From the NCBI RefSeq assembly GCF_036946495.1, contig NZ_JAQIIX010000002.1, positions 3,100,001-3,164,000 of the forward strand: DNA of 64,000 nt. Reading direction: 5' to 3'. Shown piece after piece: positions 18,403 to 27,188 of this stretch. The notes below the pieces were generated by a model that saw nothing but the letters and a program-made list of their open reading frames with translations, made no database searches and was not told the origin of the DNA. The stretch comes from Mycolicibacterium neoaurum (GTDB lineage Bacteria; Actinomycetota; Actinomycetes; Mycobacteriales; Mycobacteriaceae). A program made the position numbers and the translations under genes. Positions within the stretch are counted from its first letter, which is position 1; each line of letters starts with the position of its first letter.

Positions 18403-19100
18403 CGAGCGCGGACGTGCGGGGCCCGCGAGATGTCAATCTAGGGAAAGGCAGCAGGATGACCATCAACGACGTCGATGTAAAGGACAGTCGCGAGACCGAT
18501 TCCGATACGGCGGAGACTGATTCGAGTTCGTCGGATCCCGGCGCTGCAGACGGTGGTGCCACATCACCGCGTCGACCTCGGTCGATCTCGCTGAGCCTGC
18601 GCGGTCTCATGGTCACCGGGCTGATTGTGGTGCTCGCGGTGGCGGTCGGTGTCCTGGGCTGGCTGTACGGTAGCGCGCGCCACGAATTGAACGCACAGGT
18701 CGCGCAGGCGGCGAATGATGCTCGGGCGGAGAAGATCGCGCTGGATTACGCTGTCAGCGCCGCAACCATGGACTACAAGGACCTGCAGGCTTGGCACGTC
18801 AAGCTCGTCGCAGGCACCACTCCCGAACTCAACAAAAAGCTCTCCGACGCCGGCACTCAAATGGAGCAGGTGCTGGTTCCGTTGCAGTGGAGTTCAAGCG
18901 CACAACCTTTGATGGCCAAGGTGAGGTCGGCCACGGACGGCGTCTACGTCGTGGACAGTTTCGTCAGCGTGCAGACGAAGACCGCGCAGGCACCGGACGC
19001 GCTGCAATCGACGGCGACCTACAGCACCACGATCGACAGCAACAACAATTGGCTGATCACCGACGTCGGAGGCATCGGTTCGGCGATGGGACCCAAGTGA
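18399..19100 (+). CDS. Mce-associated membrane protein (Mas family)
   Basis: A 233-residue protein of the type that follows mce operons in mycobacteria (Rv0177-like). An acidic, Ser/Asp-rich cytoplasmic N-terminus (about 60 aa) precedes one transmembrane helix (LMVTGLIVVLAVAVGVLGWLY) and a periplasmic NTF2-like domain. GTG 18399 overlaps mceF. ATG 18456 is an alternative with GGGAAAGG 8 nt upstream and may be the true start. Such proteins help stabilise Mce complexes. The next gene overlaps it by 4 bp. Confidence 0.85.
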   Translation: MTSADVRGPRDVNLGKGSRMTINDVDVKDSRETDSDTAETDSSSSDPGAADGGATSPRRPRSISLSLRGLMVTGLIVVLAVAVGVLGWLYGSARHELNAQVAQAANDARAEKIALDYAVSAATMDYKDLQAWHVKLVAGTTPELNKKLSDAGTQMEQVLVPLQWSSSAQPLMAKVRSATDGVYVVDSFVSVQTKTAQAPDALQSTATYSTTIDSNNNWLITDVGGIGSAMGPK

Positions 19101-19744
19101 GACCGGGTGTTCGGCACAGTGCGCTTGCCCTGCTCTGTGCGACGGTCTTGTCGGCAGCCGGCATTGCCTCGGGTGCGCCGGTCGGCGCGGAACCCGACGC
19201 CGACGTCGGCCCGCCGGGGCCGCCGTCCGACAGCATGGTGATCAGACCCCTTCCCGTCATCACGCCGACGGCCTGGGGGTGGACACCGAAGTTCCCGTTC
19301 CCCTACGACAAGACGAGGAACATGGTCACCGACGCCGACATCGCGGCGATGAGCGACATGTGCCAGTGGTACAACGCTCAATACGCCACACTGCGCTTCC
19401 AGATCGACAGGCTGCAGACGAATCGGATCGGGCCGGACGGCAACGATTTCGACTACAGCCGCGACAACATCCAGCAGCAGGTGGACATCGTGACGGGCAA
19501 CATCAGACAGGCCGTCGACTTCCTGACCCCGCGTGTCCATGCACTGTCGCAGCCGCAGAACCCCTTTGGCGACCGCTATTTCGCCATCTACGAGGGGGAG
19601 GCCTTCTTCAAACTGTGGGAGCAGCTCTCCAACGTCAACAACGGGATTCTGGCGCATCAGCCCAACTGGTTCACCGGGCCCTCGGTGCAGAAGGCGAAGC
19701 GTTGGGGCAGTGATATCCATCGTTCGCACGTGTGCGAACAGTGA
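19097..19744 (+). CDS. Exported protein of the mce operon, unknown function
   Basis: A 215-residue protein from GTG 19097, overlapping the previous stop (GTGA). It has a signal peptide (LALLCATVLSAAGIASG) and a mature region rich in aromatic residues and Gln/Asn (GWTPKFPFPYDKTRN, DMCQWYNAQYATLRFQ). There are two Cys, one near the C-terminus (HVCEQ). The frame is open far upstream, but that part is the shadow of the preceding gene. I do not recognise the family; position suggests a periplasmic accessory of the Mce system. Confidence 0.7.
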   Translation: MRPGVRHSALALLCATVLSAAGIASGAPVGAEPDADVGPPGPPSDSMVIRPLPVITPTAWGWTPKFPFPYDKTRNMVTDADIAAMSDMCQWYNAQYATLRFQIDRLQTNRIGPDGNDFDYSRDNIQQQVDIVTGNIRQAVDFLTPRVHALSQPQNPFGDRYFAIYEGEAFFKLWEQLSNVNNGILAHQPNWFTGPSVQKAKRWGSDIHRSHVCEQ

Positions 19745-19769
19745 CGACGGCCCGACGAGGAGAAGTGCG

Positions 19770-20285
19770 ATGACGGTCGAGGTATTCGAGAAGACGGGCA
19801 CGGCCACACCATGGAGTCGGTTCCTGGATCTGAGCGCCGGACTTTGGGTGAGTTGTCTACTGGCCGCCGCCTTGACGATGGCGGGCATATCCGTGGCCCC
19901 GACCGCGGCAGCAGATGACACCGAGAATCTGCGCGCGGCAGTGGCGGCTTCTCGACCACCGACGTGTGAGCCGTTGCGATCTGATCCGATCATCGATCAA
20001 GCGGCGCTGGGCATCAACAGGACCACCGACAGGTGGATCAACCACGAGGCGCGTGCCGTGCCCGAGACCGACGCGTTGCCGGTCCTGAAGGATCTCGGAT
20101 ACGGCGGCAGCAAGGCGTCGATACTGTCCGGTGCCGCGACGGACCCGGGCAATGCGATCAAAGTGACGATCCTGCAGGGCTTCAAGCTGCTCCCGGACTG
20201 CTCGTTCTCCGATTTCGGTGTCAGCACGCTGTACAACGCCAAGAAGAACATGATTCTGACAACCGTCGTGCTGGCAACGCCGTAG
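19770..20285 (+). CDS. Exported protein, possibly CAP-like, in the mce operon
   Basis: A 171-residue protein from ATG 19770 with GAGGAG 8 nt upstream. A signal/anchor segment (GLWVSCLLAAALTMAGISVA) is followed by a mature domain containing CEPLRSDPIIDQAALGINR and a second Cys (LLPDCSFSDFG). The layout (Leu-rich helix, NR, two Cys, C-terminal strands ending in LTTVVLATP) resembles small mycobacterial CAP/SCP-like secreted proteins, but the match is from pattern only. No catalytic role is proposed. Confidence 0.6.
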   Translation: MTVEVFEKTGTATPWSRFLDLSAGLWVSCLLAAALTMAGISVAPTAAADDTENLRAAVAASRPPTCEPLRSDPIIDQAALGINRTTDRWINHEARAVPETDALPVLKDLGYGGSKASILSGAATDPGNAIKVTILQGFKLLPDCSFSDFGVSTLYNAKKNMILTTVVLATP

Positions 20286-20341
20286 CGCGCTGATCGATGT
20301 CATTTCCCACGAATTGTGGTTCGCTTCAGGAAGGGATACAG

Positions 20342-20782
20342 GTGAATCGGATACACGCGGCACTCGGGTCGATCTTCATGGGAATCGCCGGTGTCATCTA
20401 TCCGCCGATCGCACACGCGGAGGAGACCGTCACCTACGACATCTTCTCGCAGGTCGTCGGCCGACTGGCCGAAGTCGAGTACCGCGACATATCGGGTAAA
20501 CACCTGCTGCGGGACGTTCCGCTTCCCTTCACCCTCAGGGTGCCGGTTGTCGACGCAACGAGCCCGACGGCTGACGGCGCCGAGCTACGAGCCGACTGGC
20601 GACCCCCCTTCCGCACCGCGGCGACGGTAGGGCGGGTTCTGCAAGGCCAGTTCGTCACGGTGCGGATCACCAAGGGTACGGACGTACTGTGCGAGAGCAT
20701 TCTGGACGTGGGCAATGTGACGTGTTACGGCAGCGTGCCGCACACGGCGGTGAACGAATCTTCTCCGGGAAATCTGCCATGA
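20342..20782 (+). CDS. MmpS-like exported beta-sandwich protein in the mce operon
   Basis: A 146-residue protein from GTG 20342 with AGGAAGGG upstream. It has a signal peptide (ALGSIFMGIAGVIYPPIAHA) and then a domain whose strands resemble MmpS proteins: TVTYDIFSQ, VEYRDISG, VPLPFTLRVPV and a C-terminal Cys pair (VLCESILDVGNVTCYGS). The real MmpS at 59446 reads VTYDVYGP, VSYLDMG, LPWTLTI and GCRITV in the same order. It probably folds the same way, but no MmpL lies beside it. Confidence 0.6.
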   Translation: MNRIHAALGSIFMGIAGVIYPPIAHAEETVTYDIFSQVVGRLAEVEYRDISGKHLLRDVPLPFTLRVPVVDATSPTADGAELRADWRPPFRTAATVGRVLQGQFVTVRITKGTDVLCESILDVGNVTCYGSVPHTAVNESSPGNLP

Positions 20783-21303
20783 TCAGCGAGCCCGGACAGG
20801 TCGCGCGATGCGTCTACGCCTGCCTGACGGCTCTGGCGGTGGCGTGCGGTTCTTCGCTCGCTGCGGCCACGGCGCTCGCCGAACCAAACAGCGGCTCTGA
20901 TGAGAGTCCTTACCCGGCGGCATATCTGATCCTGGACTACTACGAGAAGGTGAAGTACGACGACTACTTCACCACTAGTTCTGGCGGCGTCTGGTTTTCG
21001 ACTCCACTCGGACTCAACTGCGGTATCTGGGATCGGGGGGCCTTCGCCTGCCAAGGCGACATCCGCGGTGCGCCGGGTACCACGAATGTCGGGTGGGTCA
21101 GCGGCCAGATTCGGATGCGCACCGACCCCGGTTTCATCGTGCTGACTCCACCCGGCAGGGCACAGCGCGAACTACCCCCACGCAGCTTCATCGAGTACAA
21201 CGGGACTCGGTGCGCCACCATGGCCGACACGAGCACCTATTGCTCGCGCGGCCCCTTCAGGTTCTTCATCACGCCGACACGGACGTGGTTGAGTCCACCA
21301 TGA
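20779..21303 (+). CDS. Exported Cys-containing protein of the mce operon, unknown function
   Basis: A 174-residue protein from ATG 20779, overlapping the previous stop by 4 bp. Signal peptide VYACLTALAVACGSSLAAATALA. The mature part is aromatic (YPAAYLILDYYEKVKYDDYF), then contains two Cys pairs (LNCGIWDRGAFACQG and TRCATMADTSTYC), suggesting two disulfides. Mycobacteria have many such small secreted proteins without an assigned role. I do not recognise a named family. Confidence 0.65.
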   Translation: MISEPGQVARCVYACLTALAVACGSSLAAATALAEPNSGSDESPYPAAYLILDYYEKVKYDDYFTTSSGGVWFSTPLGLNCGIWDRGAFACQGDIRGAPGTTNVGWVSGQIRMRTDPGFIVLTPPGRAQRELPPRSFIEYNGTRCATMADTSTYCSRGPFRFFITPTRTWLSPP

Positions 21304-21333
21304 CCGTTTTGAGGGAAGGGAGAGGGACCACGC

Positions 21334-21648
21334 GTGCGCACATCTGTTAAGACCTTGAGCTGCATCGCGGGCCTGTTCATCGCACTCGCGGCGTCGCCGA
21401 CGGCCCGGGCGGACGACGCCGCGGTGATCGACGCGGCACGCGAGATCGGCATCATGAACAGTGATGTCAACATCATCAGCGCTGGTCGATCGGTCTGCTA
21501 TGTGCTGCGGTTGGGCAACCGGCCTCCGGTCGAGATCAGCAAGAAGATCGCCCGCAATTTCGTCATCGACCAGGACCAGGCTCGACGCTTCGCCTTGGTT
21601 TCCGCCAATGAGTGGTGCCCGCAGTGGAGTGGGTTGTTCGCCGGATAG
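21334..21648 (+). CDS. DUF732 small exported protein, last gene of the mce unit
   Basis: A 104-residue protein from GTG 21334 with GGGAGAGGG upstream. Signal peptide LSCIAGLFIALAASPTARA, then DAAREIGIM, a mid Cys (SVCYVLRLG) and a terminal Cys (EWCPQW), which is the DUF732 pattern. Third DUF732 protein in the window. It ends about 100 bp before the convergent MaoC gene. Confidence 0.75.
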   Translation: MRTSVKTLSCIAGLFIALAASPTARADDAAVIDAAREIGIMNSDVNIISAGRSVCYVLRLGNRPPVEISKKIARNFVIDQDQARRFALVSANEWCPQWSGLFAG

Positions 21649-21745
21649 GACATCGGCGGATGGGCTGTCCTGCTGACGGCAACGGTCGACGCTGGGCTAC
21701 CTCTCACGAACTCGATTCGGTGACAAGACGAGTGGTGTGGCGCCC

Positions 21746-22237
21746 TCAGCGGTGTTTCCGGCGAGCCACCACGGTGATCGCGATGAAGTCCAGCACCACG
21801 CGGCCTGACTGGTCGACCATGGTCGACCCGCACACGATGTCGGCACGTTCCGGCTTCATCACCACGTCGTCGATTCTGATCTGTCCGGTCAGGCATGCGC
21901 CGGGAAATACTGGGTGCGGCAGACGCATGCGTTCGATTCCTTTGCCCGCAACCAGTGCGAGTCGCGGGAAGAACGACCGTGATGCCATGCTCGAGAAGTA
22001 CGCCATGGTGTGGACCCCGCTGGCGATGATGTCGCCGAATGGGGATCGGGTGTCGTCGAGGTGGATCTCGAGCGGGTCGTACCGAGCGGCGAAATCGATG
22101 ATGGCCTCACGCGTGACGTCGACACTGCCCAGATTCATGCGGTCGCCGACCTGGAGATCTTCGGCGTGCCATAGGTCGTGGCCAGACAGCGCCGCGAGGT
22201 CTCGTCCGATGGCGGGGGTTGTCGGCGGGTTCTTCAT
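21746..22237 (-). CDS. MaoC-like hotdog dehydratase/hydratase
   Basis: A 163-residue single hotdog-fold protein of the MaoC family, which hydrates enoyl-CoA (R-specific) in fatty acid, steroid or terpenoid side-chain oxidation. The hydratase-2 type motif is YDPLEIHLD followed by DIIASGVHT (Asp/His dyad at about residues 54-59). It is the last gene of the leftward operon from 27002. It could act with the acyl-CoA pathway genes upstream. Confidence 0.82.
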   Translation of the reverse strand: MKNPPTTPAIGRDLAALSGHDLWHAEDLQVGDRMNLGSVDVTREAIIDFAARYDPLEIHLDDTRSPFGDIIASGVHTMAYFSSMASRSFFPRLALVAGKGIERMRLPHPVFPGACLTGQIRIDDVVMKPERADIVCGSTMVDQSGRVVLDFIAITVVARRKHR

Positions 22238-22353
22238 CGCTCACCGAGAACGCGCGTTGTACGGACGTGGCGCGGACGGGCCGAGTGTTTCAACGATATT
22301 CCCGATCTTGAGCTAGGTGCGGTTGTTGGCTGCGGTATTAGAAGATCTCGGCG

Positions 22354-22686
22354 TCAGAGGGCCAGCAGCGGTGCTGGCGCCGCTGGGACGTGTGGTGGCC
22401 GCGAGCGGACGGCGGCGATTCGCACGCGCAGGACGTGTTCCATCGGAGTTCCGCGATAGCCCCGTGCCCAATCGTCGAGCCGGGCGACCAACGAAATCGG
22501 AAGCTCCAGATCGATCGCGGTGCAATGGTCGAGGAGGTCGAACAGCGTGTTCTCGATCTCGCCCGCGCCAAGAAGAGTCGTCATGCGTGTGCGTTCTCGG
22601 GGCGGCAGATGCGGACGCATCAGTTCGACGAACGACCACGCCAAGATGCGCTGTTCGTCGCGGGCAAGGTATCGATCGGCAGACAT
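22354..22686 (-). CDS. Small protein of unknown function in the CaiB operon
   Basis: A 110-residue predicted helical protein. ATG 22686 has GGAG 6 nt upstream, so translation is credible. The sequence has charged helices (DEQRILAWSFVELMRPHLPPRE, split) and a Pro/Ala tail (PPHVPAAPAPLLAL). There is no signal peptide, membrane segment or Cys. I do not recognise it. It sits between the CaiB/BaiF and MaoC genes, 101 bp after the former. Confidence 0.55.
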   Translation of the reverse strand: MSADRYLARDEQRILAWSFVELMRPHLPPRERTRMTTLLGAGEIENTLFDLLDHCTAIDLELPISLVARLDDWARGYRGTPMEHVLRVRIAAVRSRPPHVPAAPAPLLAL

Positions 22687-22787
22687 GTCTACTCCAAATG
22701 GTGGCGAGGCTGATTGTGGCTGTCACGTCCAGTCGTGGTGGCCGTCATCGGTAGTCCACGGGTCAGTAGCTCGATGACCGCACCGGA

Positions 22788-25190
22788 TCATCCGGCGCGA
22801 GCGCCGTCCTCGCCGAGCTGCAGAACGCCTTCCTCGACGAGAGATTCGAACTCCGAGTCGGTCATGTTCAGCACGCTGCGGCATATCTCGCGGGTCTGCT
22901 CGCCCGCCAGTGGTGCCGGACGTAGTGGCCACGGCGGTATCGTCTGAAAGTGCGCAAGCTGCCTGGCGGTCGGCAGACTCATCGGAAGTCGATGGTGCGT
23001 GATTTCGGTGAAGGCATTGCGCGCCAACAACTGTGGATCCGTCAGCAGTTCAGGTAGACGGCGCATCGCGCCCGCCGGAATCTCCGCCGCCTGCAGGGTG
23101 TCCATCACGTCGTCCGGCGCTCGCGTTGTCGTCCAACCGGCTATCACATCAGCGACGGCGGAACGGTTTTCCAACCGAGCGTGGGCAGTGGCGAACTTTT
23201 CGTCGAGCACCAGATCTGGGCGGCCGACAATCTCACATACTCGCTGCCAGTCCCGGTCATCTCGCACGCTGATGACGCACCATTCGTCGTCGCCGGCGCA
23301 CGGGAAGACTCCCGACGGCACCGTATAGCTGCCCGCGTCGACGGCCACCGGAGAAGCGTTGGTGTGCAGCGATTGCGTCACCAGCTGCGGTCCGATCTGC
23401 ATGATCGCGGTGTCGGCTTGGGCGACCTCGATACGACATCCGTGGCCTGTCCTCATCCGTTGGATCAGCGCGGCCAGCACCGCGGTGGCGGCCACCTGTG
23501 CGGCGATGTGATCGGGGTAAACCGTCGATCCGTCGCACAGGCTGTCCGCCGAGTCCGGATACCGCCACAGAGCGGAGACTCCGCACGCGGCGCGCACCAG
23601 CGGCCCGTAGCCGAGTCGCTTGTTCCACGGTCCGGTTTCGCCGAACGCACTCGATTCGGACACGATGATGCCGGGATTGATGGCGGACAACACGTCATAG
23701 CCGATTCCCATGGCGGCCAGCGTGCCGGGTTTGAAGTTGGCGAGGACGAGATCGGCATCGACAGCAAGTCGTTTGAACACCTCGATGCCGGAACTGGACC
23801 GCAGGTTCAGACCGAGGCTGCGGCGGTTGCGATGACCCCAGGCGACCGACGCCGCCAGCGAGTTGCCGCGTTTGGACTGTCTGAGGCCGTCCGGGAATTC
23901 CGAGTTCTCGATCTTGATGACATCGGCGCCGTTGTCTGCGAATTGACGCCCGAGCTCGGCGCCGAACACGATGACACCGAGGTCCAGGACTCGCAGACCT
24001 TCGAACGGTGGTGTTCCGACCGGGTAGCCGGGTGCGATCGGCGGAAGCGCGCTGTGCGCGACACCGATGACGGACTCGTTGTGCTGTCCGGGCTGCGGTG
24101 CGGGGTATCGAAAACCCATCCGGTCACCGTTCAATCTGCAGTAACCATGCGGAATTCGCGCGGTCACACCGGGGGCGAGGGATGCCTCGACCAGCGTGCC
24201 GGACTCCTGGAAATGATCGGTGTGCAGAACTTCGGCAGGCGCATTGACGCCGCCGATCGGTATCCCACGCCTCGTGCCCTCGGCCACCAGCTGATCGCGC
24301 GTGTAGGCGGCGAACAACTCTTCGATCAATGGATTGAGACGATCCGCGGCCGCAAAACGAGCCGGGATCGTGTCGAAGATCGGATCGGCGAACTCCGCTG
24401 GCTCGCCCAACCAGAGGAACATCGATCGCCATTGGCGCTTGGCCAACAGACAGATCCGAACCCGGCCGTCGCGGCACCGATACACCGGGTAGAAGTTGGC
24501 TGCATCGGGTCGTCCGCGCGGGTAGTCCTCCGAACGACCGGCCGCCGCGGACCCCTGCACCCCGAAGCCGGGATCGAAACCGTGTACCAAGACCTCGAGC
24601 GCCGAGATGTCGACGGTCTGCCCGCGACCGGTGTGTAATCGGTCGTAGTAGGCCAGCAGGGCCGACCACGCGGCGTGCACGCCCACGGACTCTTCGACGA
24701 TCCCGTCGGGAGGTAACAGCGGTGCAGTGTTCGGTGCGCCGGACCGGGACAACACCCCACTCAGTGCATAGAGGGTGGCCTCGGTGCTCGCCCAGTCCCG
24801 GTAGGGGCCGGTCTGTCCGAATCCTGTGATCGAGACGTAGACCAGAGCAGGGTTCACCGTGGCCAGGTCGGCCGGTCCCAAACCGTGGGTACCCAGTCGG
24901 CCCGGCCGCGCCGATTCGATGAAAATGTCCGCGCCCGAGACCAGTTCACGAAGCTGGGTTCGGTCGGCCGGGTCCTCGATGTCCAGCGCGATGCCGAGCT
25001 TGTTCGCGTTTCGCAGGGCGAAGGCAATGCCGAGGTCGGCGTGCCGCGGTTCAGTCCGGCGCGACGCCGAGCCGGTCGGGTGCTCCACCAGGATGACCTC
25101 GGCGCCGAGGTCGGCGAGGAAGCGGCCGGCGGATGCGCCGAGTCCATCGGTGAGATCGAGTACTCGAACTCCGTCGAGGGGTAATGCCAC
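22788..25190 (-). CDS. Fused double CaiB/BaiF (type III) CoA-transferase
   Basis: An 800-residue protein made of two complete CaiB/BaiF domains in tandem (about 1-395 and 400-800); most members have one. Each half has its own start motif (GVRVLDLTDGLGASAGRFLADLGAEV split; GLRVLDLGVIVFGAELGRQFA) and a RTGHGCRIEV / HTGRGQTVDIS segment. The catalytic Asp region reads VEESVGVHAAW in the first half (Glu at the Asp position) and YPDHIAAQV in the second (Asp present). The family transfers CoA between acids without ATP. GTG 25190 has AAAGGAG 6 nt upstream. It may activate the pathway acid or recycle CoA. Confidence 0.88.
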   Translation of the reverse strand: MALPLDGVRVLDLTDGLGASAGRFLADLGAEVILVEHPTGSASRRTEPRHADLGIAFALRNANKLGIALDIEDPADRTQLRELVSGADIFIESARPGRLGTHGLGPADLATVNPALVYVSITGFGQTGPYRDWASTEATLYALSGVLSRSGAPNTAPLLPPDGIVEESVGVHAAWSALLAYYDRLHTGRGQTVDISALEVLVHGFDPGFGVQGSAAAGRSEDYPRGRPDAANFYPVYRCRDGRVRICLLAKRQWRSMFLWLGEPAEFADPIFDTIPARFAAADRLNPLIEELFAAYTRDQLVAEGTRRGIPIGGVNAPAEVLHTDHFQESGTLVEASLAPGVTARIPHGYCRLNGDRMGFRYPAPQPGQHNESVIGVAHSALPPIAPGYPVGTPPFEGLRVLDLGVIVFGAELGRQFADNGADVIKIENSEFPDGLRQSKRGNSLAASVAWGHRNRRSLGLNLRSSSGIEVFKRLAVDADLVLANFKPGTLAAMGIGYDVLSAINPGIIVSESSAFGETGPWNKRLGYGPLVRAACGVSALWRYPDSADSLCDGSTVYPDHIAAQVAATAVLAALIQRMRTGHGCRIEVAQADTAIMQIGPQLVTQSLHTNASPVAVDAGSYTVPSGVFPCAGDDEWCVISVRDDRDWQRVCEIVGRPDLVLDEKFATAHARLENRSAVADVIAGWTTTRAPDDVMDTLQAAEIPAGAMRRLPELLTDPQLLARNAFTEITHHRLPMSLPTARQLAHFQTIPPWPLRPAPLAGEQTREICRSVLNMTDSEFESLVEEGVLQLGEDGARAG

Positions 25191-25236
25191 GGGTACTCCT
25201 TTGGCGTCGCCGGGGCGTTCCTGCAGATCTGCCGGG

Positions 25237-26679
25237 TCAGTCCGAGCCCAGATAGATCGATTTCAGCGCGAAATACGGGCTCAGTCCCTCGGGCCCGAGC
25301 TCGCGGCCGAGGCCGGAGGCCTTGCGACCGCCGAACGGGACGGCCAGATCCAGCGCGTAATGGTTGATTCCGACCGTTCCGCTATCGATACGTGCGGCGA
25401 GGTCGATTCCGTGTTGCTCATCGGTGGTCCACACTGTGCCGCCGAGGCCATAGGCGGAATCGTTGGCAATCCGTATTGCCTCGTCCTCGTCGGCATAGCG
25501 GGTGATGACGAGGACAGGTCCGAAGATCTCTTCCTGCGCGATCCGTGCCGCGTTGTCCACATCGCTGAAGACAGTCGGCTCCACGAACCAGCCCGCGGTC
25601 TGTGCGGCCGGTATGCCGCCGCCGGTGGTGATCTGGTAGCCGGCGTTGCGCCCGTCCTCGATGAGACCGAGCACCCGGTCTCGTTGGGCGGAGCTGACGA
25701 GCGGGCCGATCGCGGTTTCCTTGTCCAGTGGGTCGCCGACTGCCAGCGACCGTACCGTTTCGGTAACGACCTCGACGACCTCGTCGTAGCGGTTCTGCGG
25801 TGCCAGGATGCGGGTGCTCGCGTGACAGGTCTGACCGTTGTTCGGCAGTGAGACCTCCAACAGGTTCTTGGCGAATACATCGAGATCGACCGACTCGGTG
25901 ATGATGGCGGCGGACTTGCCGCCTAGTTCGAGCGTCACCGGCCGCAACAATCGGCCGCACACCTCACCGATGGCCCTTCCCGCTGCGGTAGACCCGGTGA
26001 AGGCGACCTTGTCGACCCCTGGGTGCGCAACCAGATGGGCACCGGATTCGCGGTCACCGGGAACGACGTTGAGCACCCCCGCAGGCAGTCCCGCCTCGAC
26101 GGCCGCTTCGGCGAACACGAAGGCGTCCAGCGCCGTTTCCGGGGCAGGCTTGAGCACGACGGTACAACCGGCGGCCAAGGCCGGGGCCAGCTTCATGGCC
26201 GCAAGTCCCTGCGGATAGTTCCACGGCGTGATGGCGGCGACCACGCCGACCGGTTGCCGGGCGACGATGCTGCGGCCGCGTAGTGCGTTCGGTCGGATCT
26301 CCAGGGTCGAGTATTCCCGGATGAGTGTGGCGTAGTAGGAGAACATCAGGGCGGGGGCATATCCGTTGGCGCCCTTGGACAGCGAGATCGGCATTCCGTT
26401 CTCGCGGCTAACGAGGGCGGCGGTGTCCCGGGCGCGTGACTTCAGCGCGGCACCGATGCGGTCGAGCAGATCGGCCCGTTCGGTGGCGGTGTAGGACGCC
26501 CACGGGCCGCGTAGCGCGCGCCGTGCAGCGTTGACCGCGATGTCCATATCGGCGGTCGATCCGAGTACGCACCGGGCAAGGGGTTGCTCGGTGGCGGCCT
26601 CGATGACCTCGACGCTCTGAGCGGAGCGCGGCGCGACCCACTGACCGTCGATGAAGAGCTCGGTTCGGTCGGTGGTCAT
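25237..26679 (-). CDS. Aldehyde dehydrogenase (NAD(P)-dependent)
   Basis: A 480-residue member of the ALDH superfamily. Motifs in order: ITPWNYP, FTGSTAAGRA, the general-base Glu in LELGGKSA, and the nucleophilic Cys in NGQTCHAS, then EEIFGPVL. It oxidises an aldehyde to the acid, a step expected after P450 hydroxylation of a methyl group or retro-aldol cleavage. ATG 26679 shares one base with the stop of the preceding NTF2-like gene (TGATG), so the longer frame to 26739 is not used. A second ALDH is at 40655. Confidence 0.93.
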   Translation of the reverse strand: MTTDRTELFIDGQWVAPRSAQSVEVIEAATEQPLARCVLGSTADMDIAVNAARRALRGPWASYTATERADLLDRIGAALKSRARDTAALVSRENGMPISLSKGANGYAPALMFSYYATLIREYSTLEIRPNALRGRSIVARQPVGVVAAITPWNYPQGLAAMKLAPALAAGCTVVLKPAPETALDAFVFAEAAVEAGLPAGVLNVVPGDRESGAHLVAHPGVDKVAFTGSTAAGRAIGEVCGRLLRPVTLELGGKSAAIITESVDLDVFAKNLLEVSLPNNGQTCHASTRILAPQNRYDEVVEVVTETVRSLAVGDPLDKETAIGPLVSSAQRDRVLGLIEDGRNAGYQITTGGGIPAAQTAGWFVEPTVFSDVDNAARIAQEEIFGPVLVITRYADEDEAIRIANDSAYGLGGTVWTTDEQHGIDLAARIDSGTVGINHYALDLAVPFGGRKASGLGRELGPEGLSPYFALKSIYLGSD

Positions 26680-27002
26680 CAGACTCCGCGCTCGACAGGC
26701 TGTTCGACCGGAAAATTCTCCAGGCCGGCGGCCAACCATCGACCGTCGTGGTTTGCCCAGATGGATCGAAGTCCGATCAATCTGTCGCCGACGTCGTAGA
26801 CCGTCTCGCCGATCATGAGGTCACCCTCGGCCCGAACGTCTCGGATGGTGTGTGCGCGGACTACGCCGCGCGGCGTGTCGACACCGTCGAACACGGCGGG
26901 AACGTTCTCCTGGACCATGTCGGCCAGGATGGCCTTGATGTCGCCCGCGGCAACAAATGATATGTGCCTTTCGTAGATGGGTCGGAACTCATCTACTGAC
27001 AT
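26679..27002 (-). CDS. NTF2/SnoaL-like small protein heading the leftward operon
   Basis: A 107-residue protein with the SnoaL/NTF2 pattern: N-terminal helices (FRPIYERHISFVAAGDIKAIL), then strands (GDLMIGETVYDVGDRLIGLR, SIWANHDGRWLAAGLENFP in parts). ATG 27002 has an excellent AAAGGAGAG Shine-Dalgarno 6 nt upstream, ruling out the longer frame to 27164. It resembles the N-terminal domain of the protein at 28449. Members act as isomerases, hydrolases or binding proteins, so the role is open. Confidence 0.75.
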   Translation of the reverse strand: MSVDEFRPIYERHISFVAAGDIKAILADMVQENVPAVFDGVDTPRGVVRAHTIRDVRAEGDLMIGETVYDVGDRLIGLRSIWANHDGRWLAAGLENFPVEQPVERGV

Positions 27003-27075
27003 GGTCTCTCCTTTGAATTCACTTCGCCCGCGGGCGTAGGTCCGTTGTCGTGTCGGCAACATGCACGTATCCATA

Positions 27076-27096
27076 AAACTTATCGCGTTAGTTTGA
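27076..27096 (+). promoter_or_regulatory. Operator-like site for the NTF2-ALDH-CaiB operon (site C)
   Basis: AAACTTAT at 27076-27083, then CGCG, then TTAGTTT to 27094. AAACT and AGTTT form an imperfect inverted repeat about 75 bp upstream of the ATG at 27002. The right half, CGCGTTAGTTTG, recurs exactly upstream of the TetR gene at 42240-42251. Confidence 0.5.
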
Positions 27097-27188
27097 GCTC
27101 CACAAGATATGAAGGTATCCGGTAATTCTTCGATGGCTTCGTTGTCGTGATGCGTCCCGTCCACGAGCTCAGGGCGCCGCTGGGTGTG

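Noticed and set aside
18791..19096. Upstream extension of the exported mce protein frame
   Set aside because: It is the shadow of the Mas gene; the signal peptide begins only at GTG 19097.
23181..24638. 485-codon plus-strand frame within the CaiB gene
   Set aside because: Shadow of the CaiB/BaiF coding frame. No domain motifs.
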